Both the position numbers and the translations under genes were made by a program. Below the pieces are notes generated by a model, which was not told where the DNA came from, made no database searches, and was given only the letters and a program-made list of their open reading frames with translations. A stretch of DNA of 64,000 nt from a virus: the IMG/VR virus record IMGVR_UViG_3300025151_000024, positions 1 to 64,000 of that record; one strand, written 5' to 3'. Below are positions 8,059 to 16,561 of this stretch, piece after piece (position 1 is the first letter of the stretch; every line of letters begins with the position of its first letter).

Positions 8059-10536
8059 ATGATAGTGGATTACTTTACGCCTGAGTCTCGTGTATTCAAT
8101 ACACCTCGTGGCTCTCTTCGTATCGGAGAATGGAATTCAGATTCTGATAAACCATTCATCTATGAACGCACAAGAGACGCTGATGGCGTATTACATGAGC
8201 GGGTATTACAAGAGGGGGATGAAGACTACATATCTCCTTCTTGTTGGGTAGACGCAGCAATAACTGATGCTACCATACACAGAATAGAATCTAGATATCC
8301 GGGTGTAAGTATTGACAGAACAAAAACAGCAGTAGGAATAGATGGTGTACCGTTGATAAAACTGACAGCATCTCATCCTAACCATTTGTGGAATATCAAA
8401 GATGAGTACCCACATACATATGAAGCGGATTTAATCTATACAGACCAGTATTTGATACAAAACTATCCTGATGGTATCCCTGATTTCCATCCTCGTATTT
8501 GGTACTTCGATTTGGAGTGGGACCCCAAAGAGGATTTCACCACCGTAATGGCTGTTGTAGATAATCAAGCACCACACCCTGTGGTGTTCGCTTGGAAGCA
8601 AGATTTGATGAGTGAACATACAAAATGGATAGATAGGTATGGTGGGTATGAACTTAGATTATATCTAAACGAAGAATCAATGCATGAGGGATTCTTACAA
8701 TACCTTGACGAAAGAGACCCTGATATTCTTGTAGCACACGCCGGAAACTGGGCGGATATACCACATCTGTATAGAAGGCTGAAAGACCCGTCAAGATTGA
8801 GTCCGATTGGTGAAGTAATCGCTCCTAGAAAGGATACAGGGTACGATGAATCCGCTCAACCGATTAAGGGTAGGATAGTATTCGATAGTGCGGCTAGAGG
8901 GATTACAGGTAGTGGCTTTGAGGCGATATGGCAGAAGTCCGGTAGAGGGCAAATGTCTAGCCGTAGCCTTAACTGGGTGGCTCAAAGTTTAGACTTAGGA
9001 GAGAAACTAACAGATAGAATCGAAGGTATGACTGTACACAATGGATGGTATGATTACTTCGATGACTTCGTTGACTACTGTTTAGTGGATACAACCTTGC
9101 TAAGAGACATTGATGAGATGTTACACGCCGTTGAATTCCATGTAGCCATGATGAAACTATGTGGTGTTGGATTCCGTAGCACCTACAAAGTTACTAGATA
9201 CTTTAGGGGTCTAATTGGAAGAAGAACAGATTTGAAAGCACCATCGTCTAAAGCGCAGAATCGTGAAGAATTACAGGCGGCGTATATTCCTGACCCTATA
9301 CCGGGAAGACATGAAGGTGTAGCACTGGTAGACTACGCTTCTTTGTATCCGAATATTATACTGAGTCTGAATTTATCTTGGGAAACCAAAAAACAAAACG
9401 CCGGTAGTAATATTAAATCTCCCGGTAATGGAACTCACTGGTCACAAGACGAAGTGGGATTACTCCCAAGCGTTGTGAGTGAAATGCTCGCATTAAGAAA
9501 AGATTACAAAAAGAAAATGTACGAAGCGACAGATACTAATGAAAAATTAGGATATGATATGCTTCAAACAGCAACGAAAGTTGCAGTGAACGCCCTCTAC
9601 GGTATGGTATCTATGGGTAAAATAGGTGGTATGTGGTCTGATTTGGATATAGGCCGCACTATTACATACATGGGTAGAGAGAGCATCAAATTCCTACTTG
9701 CTGAAAGTGAAAGGCAAGGTTATCGCGGGTTGTATGGTCATACTGATTCCGCATTTATTCAAGTTCCATTCGATGAAGCAGAAAACCTAGCAGCACATCT
9801 AACTCAAGAATCTAGAAAACAACTGGATATGCCCTACATGGATGTAGAATTAGAAGCATACTTCGATTACTGGATTAGTGCTGAAACGAAAAATAGATAC
9901 TTTGGTATCAAGTCTTGGCCTGAGTCTGATAAAGGCAAAATGAAAGTTAGTGGTTTTGAAATCAAAGCATCTAACGCCGCACCAATCAGTAAAGAAACAC
10001 AAGGTGTTTTATTTGACTTAGTTGGTAAAGGCGCAGAAGAAGAAGAGGTTACTGCGGCTATACGCCCGATAGTAAAATCAATTCTAAATGGTGAAAGACC
10101 AATAAAAGATTTAAGCCCTTATGGTAGAATCAAGAAGAGTATGAATAACTACACAGCAAACGTTCCTATGCCTGTGAGGGCTGCTAAATACTACAATGAA
10201 AATATTGCAACTGATGACCCCTTTAGACCGGGAGATGGAGCACAATGGGTGTACATCAATGCAGTACCCGAAGGTTTACCCGATTCGGTATCATTTCCAA
10301 AAGAGAAGAAAAACGCAAGCGCTTCTCACTTTGTTGCTAAATCCGGTGAAACCAAAACATTCCCTGCTAACGTAGTGGCTTTCAGGGAAGAAGATGAAAT
10401 CAAAGACTTCTCAATTGACTATGATGTGGTCGTAGAAAAAATGGTGAAGGCCAAAATCCAACCAGTGTACAGTGTAATGGGTTGGGATATGGAAAAGGCC
10501 GCATCACCACAAGAACAACCGGCGGTGTATTGGTGA
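8059..10536 (+). CDS. polB: Family B DNA polymerase
   Basis: An 825-residue replicative polymerase with 3'-5' proofreading. Exo I is YFDLEWDP (D151, E153), Exo II HAGNWADIPHL (N230, D233), Exo III YCLVDTTLL (Y340, D344). Polymerase motif A is DYASLYPNII (D425), motif B KVAVNALYG (K507, N511, Y514, G515), motif C YGHTDS (559-564). All exonuclease acids are kept, so it should proofread. The oddity is motif C: the usual first aspartate of DTD is histidine (H561) while the metal-binding second aspartate D563 stays. The N-terminus has a normal archaeal-type domain. The gene follows the clamp by four bases and ends in a TGATG overlap with a zinc-ribbon mini-protein. Confidence 0.96.
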   Translation: MIVDYFTPESRVFNTPRGSLRIGEWNSDSDKPFIYERTRDADGVLHERVLQEGDEDYISPSCWVDAAITDATIHRIESRYPGVSIDRTKTAVGIDGVPLIKLTASHPNHLWNIKDEYPHTYEADLIYTDQYLIQNYPDGIPDFHPRIWYFDLEWDPKEDFTTVMAVVDNQAPHPVVFAWKQDLMSEHTKWIDRYGGYELRLYLNEESMHEGFLQYLDERDPDILVAHAGNWADIPHLYRRLKDPSRLSPIGEVIAPRKDTGYDESAQPIKGRIVFDSAARGITGSGFEAIWQKSGRGQMSSRSLNWVAQSLDLGEKLTDRIEGMTVHNGWYDYFDDFVDYCLVDTTLLRDIDEMLHAVEFHVAMMKLCGVGFRSTYKVTRYFRGLIGRRTDLKAPSSKAQNREELQAAYIPDPIPGRHEGVALVDYASLYPNIILSLNLSWETKKQNAGSNIKSPGNGTHWSQDEVGLLPSVVSEMLALRKDYKKKMYEATDTNEKLGYDMLQTATKVAVNALYGMVSMGKIGGMWSDLDIGRTITYMGRESIKFLLAESERQGYRGLYGHTDSAFIQVPFDEAENLAAHLTQESRKQLDMPYMDVELEAYFDYWISAETKNRYFGIKSWPESDKGKMKVSGFEIKASNAAPISKETQGVLFDLVGKGAEEEEVTAAIRPIVKSILNGERPIKDLSPYGRIKKSMNNYTANVPMPVRAAKYYNENIATDDPFRPGDGAQWVYINAVPEGLPDSVSFPKEKKNASASHFVAKSGETKTFPANVVAFREEDEIKDFSIDYDVVVEKMVKAKIQPVYSVMGWDMEKAASPQEQPAVYW

Positions 10537-10655
10537 TGGGTCATTACAGTAATTGCGCTGATTGCGGTAAATGCACTGCTGATAGTCAATGGTTAGTCCA
10601 AGGACTATGTACAGAATGTGGAGATAAATGGTACAAAAGCGAAATGAAATACTAA
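10536..10655 (+). CDS. 39-residue zinc-ribbon mini-protein
   Basis: A tiny ORF starting in a TGATG overlap with the polymerase stop. It has a complete four-cysteine zinc ribbon: CADCGKC at residues 7-13 and CTECG at 25-29. It ends GDKWYKSEMKY, just before the ribosome site of the next gene. Such small zinc proteins in viruses often modulate transcription or bind nucleic acids, but no specific family is recognised. Confidence 0.6.
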   Translation: MGHYSNCADCGKCTADSQWLVQGLCTECGDKWYKSEMKY

Positions 10656-10665
10656 GGTGGTTTTA

Positions 10666-10920
10666 ATGAGTAGAATAGAAGATGAAGTATGTAAGAAAAT
10701 ACAAGGAAGAGCAGAAGTTGGTAAGAGAAAGTATGGGGTCACAATGGAGACAGCACCTTTGTCCCAGTTAGAATGGTTGATTCATGCTCAGGAAGAAGCA
10801 ATGGACCTAGCAGTTTACTTACAGAAATTAATCGAGGCTGAAAGGGATAGGTTGGAACTTAAGAGTATTAGAAGAGATTATGTCAAAGCCAAGTTAAGAG
10901 AGATGGAGGAAAATGAATGA
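10666..10920 (+). CDS. MazG-like / phage nucleotide pyrophosphohydrolase-like protein
   Basis: An 84-residue helical protein. The segment KYGVTMETAPLSQLEWLIHA followed by QEEAMDLAVYLQKLIEA resembles the small phage MazG-type proteins (KYG...L...WL.HA.EE.LD...YL), whose paired acids (EE..D) bind magnesium and NTPs. If active it would hydrolyse nucleoside triphosphates, for example to adjust the dNTP pool. The ATG at 10666 follows AAGGTGG and is preferred to an in-frame GTG at 10657. It overlaps the next mini-ORF by four bases. Confidence 0.5.
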   Translation: MSRIEDEVCKKIQGRAEVGKRKYGVTMETAPLSQLEWLIHAQEEAMDLAVYLQKLIEAERDRLELKSIRRDYVKAKLREMEENE

Positions 10921-10973
10921 AGTGGGAAGAATACTTTAGAAGAATGAAAGAATACAGGAGAAAGAGGAAATGA
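10917..10973 (+). CDS. 18-residue basic mini-ORF
   Basis: An ATGA-coupled ORF encoding MKWEEYFRRMKEYRRKRK, whose stop overlaps the next ATG (AAATGAAG). It is very basic and helical. It may be a leader-like coupling ORF that carries ribosomes to the following zinc-ribbon gene and not a functional protein. Low confidence. Confidence 0.3.
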   Translation: MKWEEYFRRMKEYRRKRK

Positions 10974-11119
10974 AGAGATACAAGTGTCAAATTTGTAAAG
11001 AAATGAAACCTCGTACTAAAGGTCGCCATACGACTATTTGCGGTAAATGTATTCGATTAAGAAAAGAGGGGAAACACATGAGCGTCAAGAATTTTCCATA
11101 TCAAGGGGGTTTTTGGTGA
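10970..11119 (+). CDS. 49-residue zinc-ribbon mini-protein
   Basis: A basic mini-protein with a four-cysteine ribbon: CQIC at residues 6-9 and CGKC at 24-27, with a lysine/arginine-rich linker between. The start overlaps the preceding stop and the end forms TGATG with the nuclease gene, so it is tightly coupled. A different reading frame is also open here upstream of the nuclease, but the conserved coupling and cysteine pattern favour this ORF. The function is unknown, possibly nucleic-acid binding. Confidence 0.55.
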   Translation: MKRYKCQICKEMKPRTKGRHTTICGKCIRLRKEGKHMSVKNFPYQGGFW

Positions 11120-12066
11120 TGAGATGGAATCCTAATGGCGATGATAAGTTGGCTAAGGCTGACGATTATCCGTTTGAAGATATGAAAGAATCCTATGCGA
11201 AGAGTGACTACTCTTGGTCTCCTGACATGGAAGATAAAATTTTACGAGTTACGAAAAGTAGCAACGGTACATTTGATTGGTGTCCAAAACAATACTTTTT
11301 TCAATACATTATGAAACTAAAACAAGAAGAAAAGGACTACCATATTCGTGGGAACAATGTGCACGATATGACTGAATACTTTTGGAAAGAGGCGGTCAAT
11401 TACATAGATGATATTCTAGAGCAAATAGAGTCAGGTAATATGAACATGGCTCGCCAAATGCTACACGACATTATCCCAAAACCCCCATCCCCATATCTAT
11501 ATGGCGAAGATGAGCAAATCCAAACATGGGTTGATTGGCAATTCGATAGACTGGTAGCCACTAAAGGTATTGATTGGTTTCCAGTTGGGAACGAAGCCGA
11601 AGTACACGCTACTCGTATTGTAGAGGTTGATGGGACTCCAGTACCTATTCATATGCGGGGTTTTATTGACCGTATCTTTGAGGATGATAAAGGATACATC
11701 CTCATGGAATTGAAAACTGGAAAATGGAAGAAAGGAAAAACAGCAACTAAGTTAAGGGCTGAAATGCAATTTTACAAAATGATGCTTGAATGTAGTCAAC
11801 ACGGAGAATATCTCCCGATTACACATTGGGGTTGGGAATTTCCCGGCGGCAATATAAACAATGGTGATGCTGCTGCTTGGGAGTTTGAGTCAACTTCAGA
11901 TAGAAAGGCGAAGTATGCAGAAAGAACTGTTGAAAAGCGCCTGAAAAAATTAGTCAAGGCCCACCTTGACATGGATTTTCCTGCGGAAAGAAATGATTTC
12001 AAATGTGCGTGGTGTGATTTCATGCACATTTGCCCCGCATGGACACAACAGGAGTTGGAATTATGA
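11119..12066 (+). CDS. Cas4/RecB-like PD-(D/E)XK exonuclease with predicted Fe-S cluster
   Basis: A 315-residue nuclease. It has a first cysteine in FDWCPKQYFF (C55), a helix histidine GNNVHDMTE (H82), the core catalytic pattern with D184 in GFIDRIFEDD and E197-x-K199 in MELKTGKW, and three C-terminal cysteines in CAWCDFMHIC (C296, C299, C305). One cysteine before and three after the core is the 4Fe-4S arrangement of Cas4 and AddB nucleases. It would resect DNA ends in recombination or genome maturation. The ATG at 11119 (TGATG overlap) is used and not an in-frame ATG at 11047. The next gene starts inside its stop codon (ATGA). Confidence 0.85.
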   Translation: MRWNPNGDDKLAKADDYPFEDMKESYAKSDYSWSPDMEDKILRVTKSSNGTFDWCPKQYFFQYIMKLKQEEKDYHIRGNNVHDMTEYFWKEAVNYIDDILEQIESGNMNMARQMLHDIIPKPPSPYLYGEDEQIQTWVDWQFDRLVATKGIDWFPVGNEAEVHATRIVEVDGTPVPIHMRGFIDRIFEDDKGYILMELKTGKWKKGKTATKLRAEMQFYKMMLECSQHGEYLPITHWGWEFPGGNINNGDAAAWEFESTSDRKAKYAERTVEKRLKKLVKAHLDMDFPAERNDFKCAWCDFMHICPAWTQQELEL

Positions 12067-12344
12067 TAGAAGAGAGAACTGTAGAATTACTACTAAAGAA
12101 GACGATAGAAACAATGAACAGACATTATCAACCGCATAAAGAAGTGCTTGTTGATTTTGGAATATTAGGTGATAAAGATATGATTGTAAAGGAAACTTTG
12201 CAAACCACCTTGGATGATTATACTGAGTTAGGTATTGACAAAGTTGATGGCTACGACAGTTACCATTTCACTCTTAACAAGAGTAGGTTATCACCTAAAG
12301 AAATTGAGCGACTATTGGATAAAATCTTGACTAAGGTTGCATGA
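12063..12344 (+). CDS. Hypothetical protein between Cas4-like nuclease and primase
   Basis: A 93-residue protein starting at an ATGA overlap with the nuclease. It is alpha/beta and charged; the C-terminal helix pair SRLSPKEIERLLDKILTKVA looks like a small regulatory or oligomerisation element. The family is not recognised. Its tight coupling to nuclease and primase suggests a replication accessory role. Confidence 0.55.
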   Translation: MIEERTVELLLKKTIETMNRHYQPHKEVLVDFGILGDKDMIVKETLQTTLDDYTELGIDKVDGYDSYHFTLNKSRLSPKEIERLLDKILTKVA

Positions 12345-12348
12345 TATA

Positions 12349-13455
12349 ATGGCGTTCATCACGCTTGATTTCCCAAGAGAGGTATTGGAAATTGGGGCTG
12401 ATGGTGAAAAGGGTTATCGAAGATTAGTAAAAGATTGGAACGAACTAGAAAGATACTGGAAAGGGAAGAATGGAAGCGGTAACGTTTTCTTTACTGCTTA
12501 CGGTTATCGCGGTTTGACCCCGCCTAGAAACCATAGAGTAGATTACAATACACCGATTATACGTCACTTTGTTTGTGACTTTGATTGTAAGAATTTTAGA
12601 AAGAGAGGAGAAGATGTACCCTTTGAAGTGATGCATGAGCAAGTAAAAAGACTACATCTATTTCTTTCTGAAAAAGACTTACTGCATTACGTTTGGTTTA
12701 GTGGTGGGGGCTTCCATGTTTGGATACCACTCCAGCAGACTTTCACACCTAGTAATGGGTTTGACGTTGCTAGGGTAAAAGACGCTGGTAGAATTGTTCT
12801 TTCAAAGTGGCATAAAGAACTAGACTTGTTTTGTAATGACCCAACCGTGGCTTTTGATACCGCTGGTATGATTAGAATTCCTAATTCCTACAATAGCAAA
12901 AGAGGGTGTTGGAGTATACCAATGACCTCAGAAGTTTTACTCAATAGCACACACATGGATTTATTGGATAAAGCCCAAGAATCACAAGATGGATACATAC
13001 AGCATGGCTCTCAAGCATTAGAATTGGTTTTACCCGAAAGAAAAACCATCTTCAAATCTAAGAAGAGAGAAATTAGTGACTTACCTGATATGTCAATTGA
13101 CGGGTTTACAATTCTTCCATGCTTAGCGCAATCCGCTATGGGTGAAGGAAACCCACCTCACAGGGCTAGGTTGCATTTCGCCTCTTACTTAGCAAGTAGA
13201 CTACGGTGGTTTTTCCCACCTGATAGTGTGTCAAATGAAGAAAAGGCAAAGCACGTAGATTTCATTGTTGATGTAATCTCAAGGCAAGGTTGGGTGGATT
13301 ATGACTTATCTACTACTACTTTACAAGTCGAAAGTTTAGTTTTCGGTGGCTCTTCTAATAACGGATATAACGCAGGTATGTGTAGGACTATCATAACTGA
13401 TGGACTTTGCACTGGTAGATGCAAATTCTATGATGGGACGGCGGAGGATATCTGA
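12349..13455 (+). CDS. Archaeo-eukaryotic primase with fused PriL-like Fe-S domain
   Basis: A 368-residue primase. The AEP catalytic core shows FVCDFDCKNF (D77, D79), the SGxGxH motif WFSGGGFHVW (S118-H123) and a third acid in AFDTAGMIRIPNSYN (D170). The C-terminal third resembles the iron-sulfur domain of the large primase subunit: four cysteines at LPC (C258), MC (C345), LC (C354) and RC (C358), with helices between including HRARLHFASYLASRL. So both PriS-like and PriL-CTD-like functions are in one chain. It makes primers for PolB. The ATG at 12349 is preferred to an in-frame TTG at 12337. The stop forms TGATG with the next mini-gene. Confidence 0.88.
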   Translation: MAFITLDFPREVLEIGADGEKGYRRLVKDWNELERYWKGKNGSGNVFFTAYGYRGLTPPRNHRVDYNTPIIRHFVCDFDCKNFRKRGEDVPFEVMHEQVKRLHLFLSEKDLLHYVWFSGGGFHVWIPLQQTFTPSNGFDVARVKDAGRIVLSKWHKELDLFCNDPTVAFDTAGMIRIPNSYNSKRGCWSIPMTSEVLLNSTHMDLLDKAQESQDGYIQHGSQALELVLPERKTIFKSKKREISDLPDMSIDGFTILPCLAQSAMGEGNPPHRARLHFASYLASRLRWFFPPDSVSNEEKAKHVDFIVDVISRQGWVDYDLSTTTLQVESLVFGGSSNNGYNAGMCRTIITDGLCTGRCKFYDGTAEDI

Positions 13456-13610
13456 TGGATGAATTACCCCTTAATTGCTTAGAATGCGGTATAAAACTAA
13501 ACAGAAGTGGTTTAAAGAGAAGGAAGAGATTGCACAAATTCACTGGTCTTTGTATGGATTGTAGGAATAGAAGGAGGAAAGAAAATGCCAAAGCCAAATC
13601 TAATAATTGA
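13455..13610 (+). CDS. 51-residue basic zinc-ribbon mini-protein
   Basis: Starts in a TGATG overlap with the primase stop and runs 26 bases into the ERCC4 nuclease gene. It has CLEC (residues 8-11) and CMDC (33-36) separated by a highly basic linker, and a basic tail (RNRRRKENAKAK). A treble-clef or ribbon zinc finger that binds nucleic acid is likely; the exact role is unknown. It is one of several similar mini-proteins spaced through this operon. Confidence 0.55.
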   Translation: MDELPLNCLECGIKLNRSGLKRRKRLHKFTGLCMDCRNRRRKENAKAKSNN

Positions 13611-14283
13611 CTCCAATGAAAGAGGACCACTATACGATTCTGTTCTAAGAAAGGCTGAGAAAGCAGGTTTAGCAGTTTCACAACAACCACTAGTTGTAGG
13701 TGATTATCTTCTAGGTAATGCGTGTGTAGAGGCTAAGAGTATAACCGACTTTTTCCAGTCAAGCCATAGTGGTCATCTTTGGCGGCAATTAGAAAACATG
13801 GATTCAAACTACGAGCGTTTTTTCTTAGTGATTCATGGTACAATAGAAAAGTATGTTGCAATGGCTAAAAACAATGGACGTAAAGTTACCTACACTAGAG
13901 TGCAAAATGAACTACTCGGTACTATTGCTAGGGTAATGTCTGATTTTGAGTGTCAGGTTTTCTACACACCAAACATGAGCGAGGCTTCACTTTTCATAGT
14001 CAAACTTCATGATAAATTACACAAACCTGCGTCTTCTCATGGTGCAAGAGCAATCAGAAGAGTCGCTAGTAATGATGTGAGGGCTGATATGCTGTTAGCA
14101 ATACCCGGCTTGGGGAAAGAAACTGTGGATAATTTACTAGAAAAATGTGGTAGCCTAGAAGAAATGTGCTTCCCTGAATCATTGAAACAGGTGAAAGGGT
14201 TAGGAGAGGTACTGAGGAAACGCATAGTTCAGGCACTAACAAGCGAAGAACCAATGCACGTGGAGAGAAGAAAAAGGCGATGA
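13585..14283 (+). CDS. ERCC4/XPF-Hef family structure-specific nuclease
   Basis: A 232-residue nuclease. The ERCC4 core has LIIDSNERG (D9), VGDYLLG (39-44) and VEAKSITDF (48-56), corresponding to the family signature ERKxxxD, here with alanine for arginine. The C-terminus has tandem helix-hairpin-helix motifs (LLAIPGLGKETVDNLL and LKQVKGLGEVLRKRIVQAL). These nucleases cut branched DNA, for example stalled forks, flaps or packaging intermediates. A Shine-Dalgarno AGGAGG lies 7 bases before the ATG. It ends the first transcription block; the following 65 bases hold a promoter. Confidence 0.9.
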   Translation: MPKPNLIIDSNERGPLYDSVLRKAEKAGLAVSQQPLVVGDYLLGNACVEAKSITDFFQSSHSGHLWRQLENMDSNYERFFLVIHGTIEKYVAMAKNNGRKVTYTRVQNELLGTIARVMSDFECQVFYTPNMSEASLFIVKLHDKLHKPASSHGARAIRRVASNDVRADMLLAIPGLGKETVDNLLEKCGSLEEMCFPESLKQVKGLGEVLRKRIVQALTSEEPMHVERRKRR

Positions 14284-14313
14284 ATCCAACTGTCCGATGT
14301 ATAGTCCATACAA

Positions 14314-14323
14314 TATACTTATA
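14314..14323 (+). promoter_or_regulatory. Archaeal TATA-box promoter for the helicase-thermosome transcript
   Basis: TATACTTATA centred about 30 bases before the ATG at 14349. Archaeal transcription starts about 25 bases after the TATA centre, so the transcript would be leaderless or nearly so. No Shine-Dalgarno is visible before this ATG, in contrast with most genes here. This is the only real gap in the first 18 kb apart from the end of the block. Confidence 0.6.
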
Positions 14324-14326
14324 GGC

Positions 14327-14344
14327 TGACCTCTCTAGGGGTCA
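14327..14344 (+). promoter_or_regulatory. Operator-like palindrome over the predicted start site
   Basis: TGACCTCTCTAGGGGTCA is an 18-base imperfect palindrome: the outer 5 bases TGACC/GGTCA and an inner CT/AG pair match. It lies between the TATA box and the ATG, where a bound dimeric repressor would block initiation. Similar placements of different palindromes are seen at 18425 and 56516. Confidence 0.45.
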
Positions 14345-14348
14345 AATT

Positions 14349-15743
14349 ATGAGGAATTACACAGAATATGAGGCGGTGAAGAAGTTTCCAATTTTCCAAG
14401 GTTACTTGGAACATTTTGGACAGACATCAATGAAGAACGACATACCGGGAATGCTTTCCTTTTTCTTTTTACAAGGACAAGCAGCAGTACCGTATGTACG
14501 CATACCTTGGGGTGCTAGTCATATAGACCCAAGAGTGCACGTTTTTTGGATTCAACCTTCCCGAAGTGGTAAGTCTGTTGCTTGGGAATTTATGGGGGAT
14601 ATCTGTCGAGATGCTGAAATCCCTACTGATATGTACACAACTGGAACAGATGCCGCTTTGATTGGTGGTTGGGAAGAAAATATAGACGAAGACGGAGAAC
14701 ACGTTAAGACTTTGAAAGAGGGGCTTCTTGATGGGAGAAAGGTCTTGAATTTCGATGAAGGAAGTATCATTCTAAGCCCAAATAAGCATAGCCAAGAAAC
14801 CGTTCTTTATCTCCAATCAGCGTGTAACCCTGTAGGTAGTAACAACAACATTCTAGTCAAACACACAAAGGCTGGTAGAATCGAAACTGAATCATTGGTA
14901 TCTTTATGGATTACAACTTTCCCTCCAAAGGGTGTAAAAGATTACGTCTTAACAAAGGGTATTTTCCAAAGAGTTCTACTATATTGGGGCGAATGGGATA
15001 CTGAAAAGCGTAGAGAAGTTAGTAATCTAAGGATGAATGCTGCCTACAAAAAGATACCAAAATTAGCGGTTGATTACCAAGAGATTGTAGATTATTTCAA
15101 TAACTTGACCAAGAATCTACGAGACCGATTATTGAATTTGAGTGAAACTACTTTTATTGAATGGGAATCCATGCCTAGAAGTGAGCAAGAAGAATTAATT
15201 CAGAAGCATATGCATGAGATGTTTAACGCAGATGAAACATTTTATTCAGCCTGTTTCGATGCTATAGATGATTACTACACTCTTCTTAACGGTCTTGCAC
15301 CCGGTATAGGTGAGGTTGTGGCATCTTTCATGCCAGCAGTTGAAAATTATACGGTCATCTTCGCAACACATATGGCTATGTTAGATAATTCTTGGACTGT
15401 AACTGGTGAGCACGTAGATATGGCTAAAGATATTCTTTACGACCTTACAAGAAATCTAATCCTTTGGCTTGAAGATGAAGTCGAAGTTGGATTCAAAAAG
15501 ACAGAAGTTACAGAATACCGACAAAAATTCACTATATCATTCCAAAATACTGGTAAAGTTGACTTTGATGATTCTCGTGGTGAAGGGTGGGTTCGTAAAG
15601 AGAGAATGCTCAAGACCTATGAAGACCAAGCGAAGGTTACAAGAGGTACTGCTTGGAATCATTTCAATAAGTATGCTAAAGATATGTTTGAAACAACTAA
15701 AGAATCTAGGATAGTTTACCTTAGATTGAAACAGATGGATTGA
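14349..15743 (+). CDS. P-loop ATPase, candidate replicative helicase
   Basis: A 464-residue ATPase. The Walker A is QPSRSGKS (69-76) and Walker B VLNFDEGS (132-138). A sensor/arginine region follows (KGIFQRVLLYWGEWD, about 215), recalling the DUF3987 type of primase-associated helicases ('GLLQR'). The C-terminal 60 residues look like a winged-helix DNA-binding domain (RKERMLKTY, then TRGTAWNHFNKYAK). No other replicative helicase (MCM- or DnaB-like) is visible in the window, so this is the best candidate for fork unwinding. It is the first gene of the transcript starting at the TATA box at 14314. The assignment as helicase is an inference. Confidence 0.55.
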   Translation: MRNYTEYEAVKKFPIFQGYLEHFGQTSMKNDIPGMLSFFFLQGQAAVPYVRIPWGASHIDPRVHVFWIQPSRSGKSVAWEFMGDICRDAEIPTDMYTTGTDAALIGGWEENIDEDGEHVKTLKEGLLDGRKVLNFDEGSIILSPNKHSQETVLYLQSACNPVGSNNNILVKHTKAGRIETESLVSLWITTFPPKGVKDYVLTKGIFQRVLLYWGEWDTEKRREVSNLRMNAAYKKIPKLAVDYQEIVDYFNNLTKNLRDRLLNLSETTFIEWESMPRSEQEELIQKHMHEMFNADETFYSACFDAIDDYYTLLNGLAPGIGEVVASFMPAVENYTVIFATHMAMLDNSWTVTGEHVDMAKDILYDLTRNLILWLEDEVEVGFKKTEVTEYRQKFTISFQNTGKVDFDDSRGEGWVRKERMLKTYEDQAKVTRGTAWNHFNKYAKDMFETTKESRIVYLRLKQMD

Positions 15744-15770
15744 ATAAGTGACATATATTGAGGATTATAC

Positions 15771-16382
15771 ATGAGCGATATTCTTTCCTTAGATATTGAA
15801 ACCGCTAATTTCTCTTATGATATTGGTGGTTGGAATAATAGAACACTGTTTGAACCTAGTGTTATAGCAACTTGGGATGGTTCTGACGGTACTATTTTTT
15901 CCAAAGAAGACATTGAATTAGAAGGGGTAAACACATTACCACTTCACCCAAGAGATATAGGTGACCATTTGATTGATTTCATAAACAAAGGTGGTAAAAT
16001 TTTAGGCCATAATATATTGAAATTTGACCTACCAGTAATCAAAGATTCGCTTGATTGCTGGGCTGCGGGGGATGTTTTATCCAAACATTCTGAATCTATT
16101 ATAGACACTAAAGTAATTGTACAAAAGGCGGCTTTAAAACACCAAAGAGTCGCCACAGATTTGAATATGCTAGCCAGTCAAAACTTGAAAGCAGAAAAAA
16201 TGATGTCAAGTTTAGATGCGCCAGTTCAATGGCAAAACGGTAATTACAATGATGTTGCTGAGTATTGTCTTAAAGATGCACAATTGACTTATGATTTGTA
16301 TAAGCATATGCAAGATTATTCTTTCGTTAAATCACGCTCCCTTGAAACAGGAGAAATAGTAGAAATTGAAATTGAGTGGTAA
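15771..16382 (+). CDS. DnaQ-like (DEDD) 3'-5' exonuclease
   Basis: A 203-residue exonuclease with the three ribonuclease-H-fold motifs: LSLDIET (D8, E10), GHNILKFDLP (N81, D86) and AEYCLKDAQLTYDLY (Y165, D169). The tyrosine in motif III makes it a DEDDy-type enzyme, as in PolB proofreading domains. It may assist proofreading or degrade ssDNA. A ribosome site GAGG lies 7 bases before the ATG. A 27-base gap separates it from the helicase gene; it contains ATATAT but too close to the ATG to be a convincing leaderless promoter. Confidence 0.85.
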   Translation: MSDILSLDIETANFSYDIGGWNNRTLFEPSVIATWDGSDGTIFSKEDIELEGVNTLPLHPRDIGDHLIDFINKGGKILGHNILKFDLPVIKDSLDCWAAGDVLSKHSESIIDTKVIVQKAALKHQRVATDLNMLASQNLKAEKMMSSLDAPVQWQNGNYNDVAEYCLKDAQLTYDLYKHMQDYSFVKSRSLETGEIVEIEIEW

Positions 16383-16384
16383 AC

Positions 16385-16561
16385 ATGAATCAAGAGGAAG
16401 AAATAAAATTAAAATTAGGATTGCACAGATTATTAACAGCGATTACTCAAGGAGCGGCTTTGAGTGATATACAGCGTATGGCTGCGGTTATTGCTAACCA
16501 AGTAGAGTGGCCTTATGCATCAGAAGAAACCATAATAGAAGATACAGGGGAAGAAGAATGA
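16385..16561 (+). CDS. Small hypothetical protein before thermosome
   Basis: A 58-residue helical protein with an acidic tail (SEETIIEDTGEEE). The ATG at 16385 is preferred to an overlapping GTG at 16376. Its first codons (MNQEEE) are nearly the same as the first codons of the following thermosome (MNQEEK), which could reflect copying of a translation-start segment. It overlaps the thermosome start by an ATGA junction. The family is not recognised. Confidence 0.55.
   Translation: MNQEEEIKLKLGLHRLLTAITQGAALSDIQRMAAVIANQVEWPYASEETIIEDTGEEE

Noticed and set aside
15469-15714. Plus-strand ORF of 81 codons in another frame of the helicase candidate
   Set aside because: Entirely inside a longer coherent frame, with no ribosome site.
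15751-15760. TATA-box promoter before the DnaQ-like exonuclease
   Set aside because: ATATAT is only about 15 bases from the ATG, too close for a leaderless start, and a GAGG ribosome site overlaps the region.
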